64,000 bases of DNA from a virus, in IMG/VR virus record IMGVR_UViG_3300027759_003827, positions 24,817-88,816 of that record, one strand, 5' to 3'. The notes below the pieces were generated by a model that worked only from the letters and a program-made list of their open reading frames with translations, was not told the DNA's origin and did not search any database. This document shows, piece after piece, positions 57,005 through 64,000 of the stretch. A program made the translations under genes and the position numbers. How positions within the stretch are numbered: the stretch's first letter is position 1; the number at the start of each line of letters is the position of its first letter.

Positions 57005-57734
57005 CTATTGGTAGATCTACACCCTCCTGTGTGTAGCCGTCTGAACCGACAAAAGTAAAAGTTAAGTTTAGGTCTGGAGTTATTTTTCTCATATAATTTC
57101 TTAAAGCTCTAGCATCGGTAGCTAATAAGTAGGTATCTACAAACTCTCTAATGTCTTTCTTGTCTCTACTACCGTTAATTGATACGATAGATTGTTTTAG
57201 TCTTGTAGTAACGTCTGCAGATAAGTTAATTTTTTTAAGTCCCTTTAATTCAATTTCAATCTGCTTTTCATCTCTATGAGTTAGTATTTTAAAAATAATT
57301 TCGTTTTTAGACTGAGGTAAGGTGAATGTAAACTCATTTAAATTCTTACATAAATCGTAATCAACTTCTTTATTCTTTATTTCTGCAAGATCGATAGTAA
57401 TAAGCTCTTCCTCTCCTGTAATCGGATGAGGATACTTAGTTTGGTAGTCTTTACCGTAACCTAAAATACGTGCTGCAATTAAAATTGCATTTTTATCACC
57501 TACTGTTAAGTCGTCGTAGTTAATTTTAGATACAATAAGGGATTGAAATAATTTATCAAATACTACTCCTTGACGGATATAGTTTTGATTAGATAAAATA
57601 TCCTCTTCTTTAGCAGTCATGTATTTCATTTCGATTTTGCCAGAAGATAAAGGATTCTCTAAAGGATACAAAAGTCCTTTTGAAGGTAGTTCAACAGTCT
57701 CTGTAGGGAGACTCATTTTTGGTTGGTTTTCCAT
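56970..57734 (-). CDS. T4 gp26-like baseplate/tail assembly chaperone
   Basis: 254 residues. VELPSKGLLYPLENPLSSGKIEMKYMT followed by AKEEDILSN matches the T4 baseplate-hub family (PF12322). The rest is helical with the FTFVGSDGYTQEGVDLPIEAS end. The 3' end contains TTTTTTT, after which the +1 frame continues into a further conserved domain. Its spot between tail tube and tape measure matches gp26 and the usual tail chaperone position. Likely two products: short form and frameshifted long form. Confidence 0.85.
   Translation of the reverse strand: MENQPKMSLPTETVELPSKGLLYPLENPLSSGKIEMKYMTAKEEDILSNQNYIRQGVVFDKLFQSLIVSKINYDDLTVGDKNAILIAARILGYGKDYQTKYPHPITGEEELITIDLAEIKNKEVDYDLCKNLNEFTFTLPQSKNEIIFKILTHRDEKQIEIELKGLKKINLSADVTTRLKQSIVSINGSRDKKDIREFVDTYLLATDARALRNYMRKITPDLNLTFTFVGSDGYTQEGVDLPIEASFFYPSTGV
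56990..56996 (-). other. T7 slippery site, probable programmed +1 (or -2) frameshift
   Basis: Seven T on the minus strand, reading TCC TTT TTT TAT in the zero frame. A +1 or -2 shift here leads into the frame of 56705-57004. The window in which both frames are open is about 35 nt (from 57004 to the TAG at 56970-56972), and this is the only homopolymer in it. Confidence 0.6.
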
Positions 57735-57757
57735 AATCTTAATTTAGTTATATATCA

Positions 57758-57764
57758 ATAAATA
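57758..57764 (-). promoter_or_regulatory. TATTTAT element, candidate phage promoter
   Basis: TATTTAT on the minus strand, 23 nt before the gp26-like start and just after the tail-tube terminator. Confidence 0.5.
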
Positions 57765-57785
57765 TCTAAGATATAGCTTTTTTAC

Positions 57786-57812
57786 ATAAAAAAACCGCCA
57801 AAAAGGCGGCTT
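57786..57812 (-). terminator. rho-independent terminator after the tail tube gene
   Basis: Minus strand GCCGCC-TTTTT-GGCGGT followed by TTTTTTAT. The strong 6-bp stem with U tract lies 20-45 nt past the tube stop and fits high-level expression of that gene. Confidence 0.9.
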
Positions 57813-57831
57813 TCTTAATATTCTTAATCGA

Positions 57832-58317
57832 TTAGTAGTTAAGGATACAATAATCCATTCCTATACCTAATTCAATTGTGATAGCGTCTTGATTAGACCA
57901 ATCGTAAGAACCAAAGTTTGATGTCTTAACGAAAGCTCCTTTGATAATCCACTCTGATACTACATCGCCTACTGGTCCTAAGATAGATAAGTTAAGGTCT
58001 TTTTTGTAGAAGTCAGAATAACCATCACGGCCAGTTACTGATTCATGTGATAAACGAATCCACTCCATTACGGCTTGTTGACCTGAAGGAGAGATTGGGT
58101 TGTATAAGTTTAAAGTCATATCTTGCCACTCAGCCTTACCCTTAATCTTACGGTAAACGTTGATATGGTCGATTTTAACTTCGTTCAAGTTGATGTTTGG
58201 TGCAGTTGCACTTTTGATCATAAATGAAGGGATACCGTCAATATACATGATGAAACGGTTCTGAACGGTTGGTTCAAAGGCCGTAAACATAATTTCATTT
58301 GGATCTAATACTGGCAT
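57832..58317 (-). CDS. tail tube protein (gp19-like)
   Basis: 161 residues, close to T4 gp19 (163). FEPTVQNRFIMYIDGIPSFMI opens the fold, KGKAEWQDMTLNLYNPISPSG is the central strand pair, and the end GIGMDYCILNY matches the tube family. It polymerises inside the sheath. Own promoter element and own terminator flank it. Confidence 0.92.
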   Translation of the reverse strand: MPVLDPNEIMFTAFEPTVQNRFIMYIDGIPSFMIKSATAPNINLNEVKIDHINVYRKIKGKAEWQDMTLNLYNPISPSGQQAVMEWIRLSHESVTGRDGYSDFYKKDLNLSILGPVGDVVSEWIIKGAFVKTSNFGSYDWSNQDAITIELGIGMDYCILNY

Positions 58318-58334
58318 TTTATTCTATGTTTTAT

Positions 58335-58341
58335 ATAAATA
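58335..58341 (-). promoter_or_regulatory. TATTTAT element, candidate phage promoter
   Basis: TATTTAT on the minus strand, 17 nt before the tail tube start. Confidence 0.5.
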
Positions 58342-58360
58342 TCTATTAATGCAAAACTTA

Positions 58361-59218
58361 TTAACGGCAATGATGCATGGAAACTACTGTATATTCACCT
58401 TCGTCATTATATCTACGGCATTCACCGTTTCTTACTTCGTAATGGTGCTCATATTCCTTTAAAGTATCTTCATTCGGACCGAAAGTCTTACCTGGATTTA
58501 CTGAATGTGTTTCTCCTGGTTGATTACCGCCTACTTTTCTATCCATGTGTGCAGAAGCAGCACCGCCTACAGCTTTATAAGCTTGCTTAAAACCGTCAAT
58601 ACCTTTAAGGTTATTATCTTTCATATATGCTACGATATCCTTAATGATAGCTGCTGTAAGGACTACTCCTGGAATTAAACCAACTAATGCTGCAATACCT
58701 TCGCTAGAGATTTCGTTTTGTGGACCAAAAGTTTTACTTGTATCAACACCATGTCCTTGACCAGGTGTGTTGCCTCCCATCTGTTTATCTATAGCACCGC
58801 TAAGTTTTTGAGCTGCTTTAAAACTTTTTGGGTGTTTTTTCTCCCACCACTTGTGCATTTTATCGATAGCAAGAGGTGCTAATCCAATAGCTGCCATACC
58901 TGCTGCGATAGCTTCCCAAGATGTAGCTGGATCTATTTCGTTTAATTGACCTTCTTCTGCTACATTCATCTCCATTTCTTTCATCTTCTCCATCTTCTTA
59001 GTATCTGCTTGAGCATGTACTTCTCCCATCATCGCTTCGGCGTCAGTTTTTTGAACTTCCGGAGAAGTTGCTTGAGACTTAGATTGCTTCGGTGTCTTAG
59101 GTTGTTTAACTGCTACAGTATAACCGTCGTTAGCTTTTGCTTCTTTAAGAATCTCTTTTGTCAGAGATTCAAACAATTGCTTAGATAAATGTAATCTAAC
59201 TTTTGTATTATTCTTCAT
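58361..59218 (-). CDS. virion-region protein with internal repeat
   Basis: 285 residues. The start RLHLSKQLFESLTKEILKEA is helical. A Lys/Glu-rich linker follows. Two hydrophobic helices (about 105-118 and 175-195) each precede a related block: MGGNTPGQGHGVDTSKTFGP (about 147-167) and VGGNQPGETHSVNPGKTFGP (about 235-255). This duplication is clear by eye. It lies between tube and sheath, so a virion or assembly role is likely. No family recognised. Confidence 0.65.
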   Translation of the reverse strand: MKNNTKVRLHLSKQLFESLTKEILKEAKANDGYTVAVKQPKTPKQSKSQATSPEVQKTDAEAMMGEVHAQADTKKMEKMKEMEMNVAEEGQLNEIDPATSWEAIAAGMAAIGLAPLAIDKMHKWWEKKHPKSFKAAQKLSGAIDKQMGGNTPGQGHGVDTSKTFGPQNEISSEGIAALVGLIPGVVLTAAIIKDIVAYMKDNNLKGIDGFKQAYKAVGGAASAHMDRKVGGNQPGETHSVNPGKTFGPNEDTLKEYEHHYEVRNGECRRYNDEGEYTVVSMHHCR

Positions 59219-59240
59219 CGAGTTGTTTTTTTATTCTTTA

Positions 59241-61013
59241 TTAACCGAATGTTACTCCAGTTGGTAATACGTTGAAATCTAATTGGATGTATTCAGCTGT
59301 TCTAGTTGGCTGTAAGTAGATAGCACCTACAAGTAAGTTTCTATCGATTACATCTGGTGTGTTATTGGTTTCGTCCATTACCACTCTGAATGCATATAAA
59401 CCTTGTCTCTGTTGTACATACTCTAAGTAAGGGTTAACTTGAGATAAGAATTTATTTCTAGTTACAGCAGTATTTTGTTCAAATACTAATGTTTCTGCAA
59501 TTTGACCAATATATCCCTTCAATGCGATTAATAAACGTCTTACATTTACTCTATCTAAAGCAGAAGCTCTAGCTTGTAAAGTCTTTTGACCATATACTAC
59601 TGTACCTTGACCTGGGAATACTGCGATTGGGTTTACTTTACCTGTATATAAAGTGTTTCTTTGTGCTACTGTTAATCTTCTTTCTGGCTGGATTACTGTT
59701 GGTAAACCTCCTCTGTTAAGACCTGCAGGTGCAAACCACTCAGCAGATACTTTATCATTGTATTCATATACTCCTGGGATAATAGTAGAGGCCGGTACGA
59801 AGTTTAATCTACCTGTTTCTTGGGATCTTACTTGAACCCAAGGCCAATATGTAGCACCGTATGAATTATCGTAAGATTGAGCTCCAGTAGTTACTGCTGT
59901 AATATTTTGATTGTATCCAACCATGTCAACTACTGCAATAGCATCACCGCGGTTTTGAACCGTGCTTAATAAAGTAGATACTTGACTTGCAGCGTTCTGA
60001 TTAGTAATACCTGGTGCGTAAATTGCGTTATAAGCATAGGCATCTGAATTTGCAAGTAAGCTAATTGCGACGTCGTAGTCATTATTAACTAGACCTTGAA
60101 TATTGTTAGCAGCAGCTGTTGCAGCTACTGTTGGAATTTGTTCGAATAAATTTAATGCAACAGAAGCACTTCCGTTTGATAATAAACCTCCGTATAAAGC
60201 ACCAGTTGCACCACCAAAGCTACCGTTTGCAGATCCGCTACCGTTTAAAGGAATAGAAGCTGTATAAGCCGCATATGCTCGACCTTGCGGATCTAAGTAG
60301 TTTGGTGTTGGAAAATATACGCTAGATACTCTAATATAATTAGATCTGTTAGGGTAACTGCCTGTTATATTTAAATAAGCAGCACCGCTTTCATCATAAG
60401 CCACTCTTTGATCTTGATCTCCAATTACGTATGCAATATAGTTGTTTTGATTTGGATCTAGAGATAAATTAGTCCAGGTTTCTAATACTGTTTGTCCTTG
60501 TGTGTAATCATTTCCTTGTCTAACAAGTAGAGTAAAGTACCCTGAAGCCGAATCAGCTTGAGAGATCTGCCATCTAACGTTGTCAGCAGAACCAGAAGGT
60601 AACAAGCCGTTAGTTGCTGTAGTAGCGCCTTGGCTATTATTCATCACTGTACCTACTGATAAAGTACTTATTTGGAAAGAAGCTGAACCTAAGCTATTAA
60701 CAACTGTAGAAGAAGTAGCTGCAGTATAAGAACCACTCGCTACTCTCGTTACTAACAACGAAGTACCTCCTTGTTGGAAGTAGTTGTAAGCTGCTTGAGA
60801 AGTTAAGTACTCTTGTGTATTACCTCCAGAAATGAAAGTAGTTCCGTACTTAGCTTTATACTCTGAGTATGAAGTTACAAGGGTTGGGATATTCACTTTT
60901 CCTACTACTGTAGGGCCGATTAAAGCCGATCCTACTGTAATTGGACCTGCTGTTATTTGAGAAAGGTCGTTTTCTCTAAGGAAAACGCCAGGACTAATTA
61001 ATGCTTCTGCCAT
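59241..61013 (-). CDS. tail sheath protein (gp18-like)
   Basis: 590 residues (T4 gp18 is 659). The N-terminus ALISPGVFLRENDLSQITAG is the standard sheath start (PGVxxxE). The C-terminal VNPYLEYVQQRQGLYAFRVV, then DETNNTPDVIDRNLLVGAIYLQPT and AEYIQLDFNVLPTGVTFG are the conserved contracting domain. It forms the contractile outer tail layer. It has a TATTTAT element 21 nt upstream. Confidence 0.96.
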   Translation of the reverse strand: MAEALISPGVFLRENDLSQITAGPITVGSALIGPTVVGKVNIPTLVTSYSEYKAKYGTTFISGGNTQEYLTSQAAYNYFQQGGTSLLVTRVASGSYTAATSSTVVNSLGSASFQISTLSVGTVMNNSQGATTATNGLLPSGSADNVRWQISQADSASGYFTLLVRQGNDYTQGQTVLETWTNLSLDPNQNNYIAYVIGDQDQRVAYDESGAAYLNITGSYPNRSNYIRVSSVYFPTPNYLDPQGRAYAAYTASIPLNGSGSANGSFGGATGALYGGLLSNGSASVALNLFEQIPTVAATAAANNIQGLVNNDYDVAISLLANSDAYAYNAIYAPGITNQNAASQVSTLLSTVQNRGDAIAVVDMVGYNQNITAVTTGAQSYDNSYGATYWPWVQVRSQETGRLNFVPASTIIPGVYEYNDKVSAEWFAPAGLNRGGLPTVIQPERRLTVAQRNTLYTGKVNPIAVFPGQGTVVYGQKTLQARASALDRVNVRRLLIALKGYIGQIAETLVFEQNTAVTRNKFLSQVNPYLEYVQQRQGLYAFRVVMDETNNTPDVIDRNLLVGAIYLQPTRTAEYIQLDFNVLPTGVTFG

Positions 61014-61034
61014 TTTATGTGTTTATTTCTGATA

Positions 61035-61041
61035 ATAAATA
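61035..61041 (-). promoter_or_regulatory. TATTTAT element, candidate phage promoter
   Basis: TATTTAT on the minus strand, 21 nt before the tail sheath start. Confidence 0.5.
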
Positions 61042-61066
61042 GCTGGTAATGATGGCAAAACCTAAT

Positions 61067-61321
61067 TTATTGTATTGGTGTGATAACGCCGGTTTCTACG
61101 TCGATAGAACCATTACCGTACTTAGTGCCAAACCCTGTCAATAGGGCTTTTTCTTTTAAAGCGTTCTGCTTAATAATACTGTTTAAATTCTCAATCTCAA
61201 ACTCTAAAAGAGTCTTTTTGTAATTTAAATCACCTAAAACTCCGATTGTTTCGAAGATTTCTTCTCTAAGACCTTGGAACTCTTTAAGTTCTTCCTGTGT
61301 TAACGTAACTTTTTCTGACAT
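61067..61321 (-). CDS. small coiled-coil protein
   Basis: 84 residues. Long helix EELKEFQGLREEIFETIGVLG then KTLLEFEIENLNSIIKQNAL with heptad spacing. A Gly-rich end (GFGTKYGNGSIDVETG) resembles small phage proteins with a KYGxGxIDxxTG tail. It lies between sheath and a small membrane protein. It may be a chaperone or scaffold; no family assigned. Confidence 0.66.
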   Translation of the reverse strand: MSEKVTLTQEELKEFQGLREEIFETIGVLGDLNYKKTLLEFEIENLNSIIKQNALKEKALLTGFGTKYGNGSIDVETGVITPIQ

Positions 61322-61322
61322 T

Positions 61323-61559
61323 TTACTTCTTTTTTGCTTGTTTAACTATTGCTTTAGCGTCTTTAGCTGCTTTTGAAGCTTTTTTCGCTACTTCATTCTT
61401 AGGAGCTACCTTTTCTACCTTTTCTACTACTTCTACTACTTCTTCAACTGCTGGAGTAATCGCTTCCTTTGCGTTTTCAATAGCTTTAGAGATCTTAGAC
61501 TTGTTTAGTAAGTAAGCAACAGCTACTGCTACTACTACAATAATGATTCCGAATAACAT
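61323..61559 (-). CDS. small single-span membrane protein with Lys/Ala/Val tail
   Basis: 78 residues. Transmembrane helix at 2-19 (LFGIIIVVVAVAVAYLLN), then a Glu/Val/Lys-rich helix ending KAIVKQAKKK. It is similar to small envelope proteins elsewhere in this genome. Preceded by a TATTTAT element 26 nt upstream. Function unknown. Confidence 0.66.
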   Translation of the reverse strand: MLFGIIIVVVAVAVAYLLNKSKISKAIENAKEAITPAVEEVVEVVEKVEKVAPKNEVAKKASKAAKDAKAIVKQAKKK

Positions 61560-61585
61560 ATAATTAAATTTTGGTGTTGTATTAT

Positions 61586-61592
61586 ATAAATA
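61586..61592 (-). promoter_or_regulatory. TATTTAT element, candidate phage promoter
   Basis: TATTTAT on the minus strand, 26 nt before the start of the 78-residue membrane protein. Confidence 0.43.
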
Positions 61593-61622
61593 TATAACTA
61601 TTTTAAAGAATTAACTAACTTC

Positions 61623-62375
61623 TTACAGTATTTTATTTTCTTTTAAGAAATTATATAGGTTATTTGCATAGATTCTGTTGTGTTCAGGGCCAGGATGTGC
61701 ACCATCTGATCCATAGTCTCTATAATTCCTATAATCATCGTCAAATCGATTAGGTTCTTCTATAGCTTTATATACATGGGCTCCATTCCATACAAACGGA
61801 GTATTTTTAGTCTGTAAAAAATATTTAATCAATAAGTGGTTCTTATACCAGTTAACAGTTCCATCTTCTTTATTAGTAATATTAGATAAATGATGGTATG
61901 TCTCTCTTCCTGCGGGGTCTTCTTTAAAGTACCCCCAAGGATTCCATGCAAAAGGTTCAACTCCTCCTTCATTAGTATAGTAGTCTCTTCTATCTTGGTT
62001 TGGATACATTATTAAAACCAAGTCTGGTTTAATTAAGTCGTAATATGTTAATAAACATCTTGAAACGTAATCGCTACTTCTACCTCCGAATCCGAAGTTT
62101 AAATCTACTGCGTTAGGTATTAGTTTACAGAGTTGATGTGACCAGGTTTTATTATCATCTACTCCTACTCCTTCTGTATGTGAACAGCCTAAAGACATTA
62201 CCTTAAATCCTTCTCTAGTAGGTTCATCTCCTCTAAATCCTAAAGAGTTATAAGTGTAAGTGTTTTCTCCTGAGTTATCAGATCCTGATGTCTTATACAC
62301 TTTACTTTTTCTTGCTTCTAACTTCCACTTATAGGAAGATACTTCAAACGTATCTGGTGTCCAATATTTTATCAT
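61623..62375 (-). CDS. SGNH/GDSL-like hydrolase
   Basis: 250 residues. VMSLGCSHTEGVGV carries the block I serine (GxSxT in place of GDS). NFGFGGRSSDYVSR resembles block II/III glycine-asparagine positions, and DGAHPGPEHN has the block V Asp-x-x-His pair (near residue 227). The set fits SGNH esterases/acetyltransferases, which trim acyl groups on glycans. It overlaps the sulfotransferase-like gene by four bases. Substrate unknown. Confidence 0.78.
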   Translation of the reverse strand: MIKYWTPDTFEVSSYKWKLEARKSKVYKTSGSDNSGENTYTYNSLGFRGDEPTREGFKVMSLGCSHTEGVGVDDNKTWSHQLCKLIPNAVDLNFGFGGRSSDYVSRCLLTYYDLIKPDLVLIMYPNQDRRDYYTNEGGVEPFAWNPWGYFKEDPAGRETYHHLSNITNKEDGTVNWYKNHLLIKYFLQTKNTPFVWNGAHVYKAIEEPNRFDDDYRNYRDYGSDGAHPGPEHNRIYANNLYNFLKENKIL

Positions 62376-62932
62376 AGTAGAGTTTTAATATTAGTTTCTA
62401 AGTTGATTCTGTACTTTTTTCCGTAGGGAAATCCTATGTTTTCTAGGCCTTCAATACTTAAATACTCTAATACTCTTTTAAAACCGCTACCGTAGTATAG
62501 TTCTTCGTAAGATACTCTAAAATAATCCTTAGCTAAATAATGTTCTTTAAAAACTCTTTTTACTTCTTTAAAAGATTTCTCTTCTTTTTCATTTTTTAAA
62601 CTACTGTACACCCATTGATCTCCCCAATTATTTTCAATAGTAGCATTTATCCATGAATCTAACTGCTCTCTTTCATTCTCTCTGTACAATAGTATTACTT
62701 TATCAGAGATTGAAATTAACTCATTAAAATGCAATCCATTACCTAAGATCTCTTTTACAAGTAAGTGTTCTGTAGAGTATTTCCACTCAGAAGGCGGCGT
62801 ACTGCCTTTGAACCATTTCATCTTTGAATTTGTCATTGGTTCAAACAGGACAGTAAAGTCTTGCTTAGAACAAAACCAATTTGCTAAATTAGTCGAACCA
62901 GATCTAGGCTCTGCTAAAATTGTTATAATCAC
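62372..62932 (-). CDS. sulfotransferase-like P-loop protein
   Basis: 186 residues. TILAEPRSGSTNLANWFCSK at the N-terminus matches the PAPS-binding 5' loop (PRSGST). VILLYRENEREQLDSWINA resembles the 3'-phosphate binding region (LxRxNxxxQxxS). The C-terminus has the YEELY helix. Such enzymes move a sulfo group to sugars or proteins, or are related phage paralogues. A second related protein lies at 63492. Donor synthesis genes are not visible. Confidence 0.78.
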   Translation of the reverse strand: MIITILAEPRSGSTNLANWFCSKQDFTVLFEPMTNSKMKWFKGSTPPSEWKYSTEHLLVKEILGNGLHFNELISISDKVILLYRENEREQLDSWINATIENNWGDQWVYSSLKNEKEEKSFKEVKRVFKEHYLAKDYFRVSYEELYYGSGFKRVLEYLSIEGLENIGFPYGKKYRINLETNIKTLL

Positions 62933-63483
62933 AGTAAAGTTTTTTTATCTGAATTATTTCGTTTTAAAGTAATCCAGGTTACTAATGAAAACCTACTACC
63001 GTTTGTTATTGGTGTTACTTTGTGTAGTAAATTTGAATTAAAAATAAATAAATTTCCAATACCCTTTTCAAAAGTATATTCTAACATATTTGATTCTTTA
63101 TATAATAAATCTCCGCCTTCATAATCATTATTTAATTGTATTACAGCTGTGTAAAATCTATCTCTAAATATCTCACCATCTCCAGAATCACTATGCCAAT
63201 CATAGTGTCCTCCAATATCATATTTTATAAATTGAAATTTATTAATAGGACCTAGTTCATACCCTTTTAATTTAATTTCTTCTTTTAGTAAAGCTTCTAA
63301 CTTTGATTGCAAAATTTCATTTTCAATTCTAACTATTTTTGCGTCTCTTATTTTTTTAAGTTCTTGTAAGCTGAGATTACTTCCTATATTTCCATTTTCT
63401 AATTCTTTTTTAGAATTTTCATTAATGATAACTTCACACTCATTTTTATTTAAAAAATCTTTAAATGTTTTTATAAATTGCAT
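62929..63483 (-). CDS. 2OG-Fe(II) oxygenase, prolyl 4-hydroxylase-like
   Basis: 184 residues. HYDWHSDSGDG (HxD-type metal pair, near residue 103), QLNNDYEGGDLLYKE, FNSNLLHKVTPITNGSRFSLVTW (distal His and the Arg that binds 2-oxoglutarate). The strand order fits the P4H superfamily common in T4-like phages. The target could be a protein or base. It overlaps the sulfotransferase-like gene by four bases. Confidence 0.85.
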   Translation of the reverse strand: MQFIKTFKDFLNKNECEVIINENSKKELENGNIGSNLSLQELKKIRDAKIVRIENEILQSKLEALLKEEIKLKGYELGPINKFQFIKYDIGGHYDWHSDSGDGEIFRDRFYTAVIQLNNDYEGGDLLYKESNMLEYTFEKGIGNLFIFNSNLLHKVTPITNGSRFSLVTWITLKRNNSDKKTLL

Positions 63484-63491
63484 TCTAAATT

Positions 63492-64000
63492 TTATATTAA
63501 AGATTTTATATTTTTTGTAGAGGCACTATCTAACCTATATCTATTTTTAATATCTAAAAACATCTTAAAGTATTCTTCAACATGTTCTATCTCCAAATAC
63601 TTAAATAAGTTGTCGAAGCTATTATAGTATAAGTCTTCGTAGTAGAAAACCTTAGCATTTAGATGCTCTTCTAGTTCTTGGATTCTGCTCTTCTCATCTA
63701 ACAGTACCTTATCCATTTCATCCATGAAAAAGTCTAACTTTTCATCAATAAGATATCTAGTGGGTTCCAGGAAAGAATTGTGCTTAGCAGCATATGCTAG
63801 GCTTTCAGTTTGTTCTTTGTGATTCCTTCTCGACAATACAAGAATTTTGTCAAAGTCCTGTTTAACAGCTTCGTAGGGAATTTGCTTATAAAAAAACAAT
63901 CCGATAGCTGATTTTACAAATACGTTCTTGCTAGATACGATTTGAGTGTACTCTACTTTATTCTTTGCTTCTAATTCAGCGACTAAAGGAGACCAGGGTT
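63492..64000 (-). CDS. sulfotransferase-like protein, 5' end outside the window
   Basis: The frame is open from the window edge (reading PWSPLVAELEAKNKVEYTQI) to the stop at 63492, so at least 168 residues. An apparent TTG start at 63899 is not needed. KILVLSRRNHKEQTESLAYA matches the 3'-phosphate binding part, and KVFYYEDLYY the later helix of sulfotransferase-like proteins. The P-loop lies beyond the edge. It resembles the protein at 62372 in arrangement. Confidence 0.72.
   Translation of the reverse strand, partial: PWSPLVAELEAKNKVEYTQIVSSKNVFVKSAIGLFFYKQIPYEAVKQDFDKILVLSRRNHKEQTESLAYAAKHNSFLEPTRYLIDEKLDFFMDEMDKVLLDEKSRIQELEEHLNAKVFYYEDLYYNSFDNLFKYLEIEHVEEYFKMFLDIKNRYRLDSASTKNIKSLI

Noticed and set aside
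63492-63899. Complete gene with a TTG start at 63899
   Set aside because: The frame is open and protein-like up to the window edge, so the gene is simply cut off.
1-64000. CRISPR arrays, insertion sequences, integrase or attachment sites
   Set aside because: No regularly spaced repeats, transposase or integrase motifs were seen.

Overview
The window is part of the genome of a large, virulent-type tailed phage with a contractile (T4-like) tail. Almost every gene lies on the minus strand, packed tightly with short overlaps, so transcription runs from high to low coordinates. The base composition is AT-rich. Most start codons follow an A/T-only leader without a Shine-Dalgarno sequence, as is usual in Bacteroidota and their phages. 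The tmRNA tag ending in ANEYAVAA and the DUF5522-type protein also point to a Bacteroidota host. I see no integrase, repressor or attachment site.

Reading in the direction of transcription (right to left). 63.9-61.6 kb: sulfotransferase-like, 2OG-Fe(II) oxygenase and SGNH-type genes. 61.6-46.8 kb: the tail module, with sheath, tube, a gp26-like chaperone/hub gene with a probable programmed frameshift, tape measure, LysM wedge protein and a 1498-residue hub with a C-terminal DUF2272-like peptidase. 46.7-40.3 kb: replication and recombination genes (a divergent PolA-like protein, ssDNA-binding protein, UvsX/RecA, 5'-3' exonuclease, DnaB-type helicase), followed by a class II (B12) ribonucleotide reductase. 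38.2-30.3 kb: a 7-deazaguanine DNA-modification pathway (QueD, QueE, QueC, the transglycosylase DpdA, QueF, a formyltransferase resembling DpdN, FolE) mixed with small genes. 28.6-22.7 kb: full-length DNA polymerase A, Hsp20, GroES, GroEL, IscU and an IscA-type carrier.

22.6-14.5 kb is an envelope-directed block. It contains a secreted nuclease, two CsgG-like periplasmic proteins, a secreted cohesin/dockerin-like protein, lipoproteins, small membrane proteins including a holin candidate, a Ser-rich protein with a beta-barrel-like C-terminus, and a thioredoxin. 14.4-12.8 kb is an RNA block: a complete tmRNA, an initiator-type tRNA-Met, tRNA-Thr, tRNA-Ser, tRNA-Gln, and a 159-nt tRNA-like RNA with a swollen middle. 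12.4-9.4 kb holds nucleic-acid genes (PD-(D/E)XK nuclease, zinc ribbons, a ribbon-helix-helix protein) and two GT4 glycosyltransferases. 8.1-0 kb is a glycan-decoration cluster: GT2 and GT11 enzymes, FkbM methyltransferase, cupin, hexapeptide acyltransferase, KAS III, SDR and a PhyH-like oxygenase.

Taken together, the phage appears to make its own modified guanine and place it in DNA, probably as formylamino-methyl-7-deazaguanine. It also supplies translation rescue, protein folding and Fe-S assembly factors, and alters cell-surface or virion glycans. A TATTTAT element recurs 13-28 nt before ten starts and may be its late promoter. Several small genes (35, 51, 53 and 55 residues) and corrected start sites are added here.
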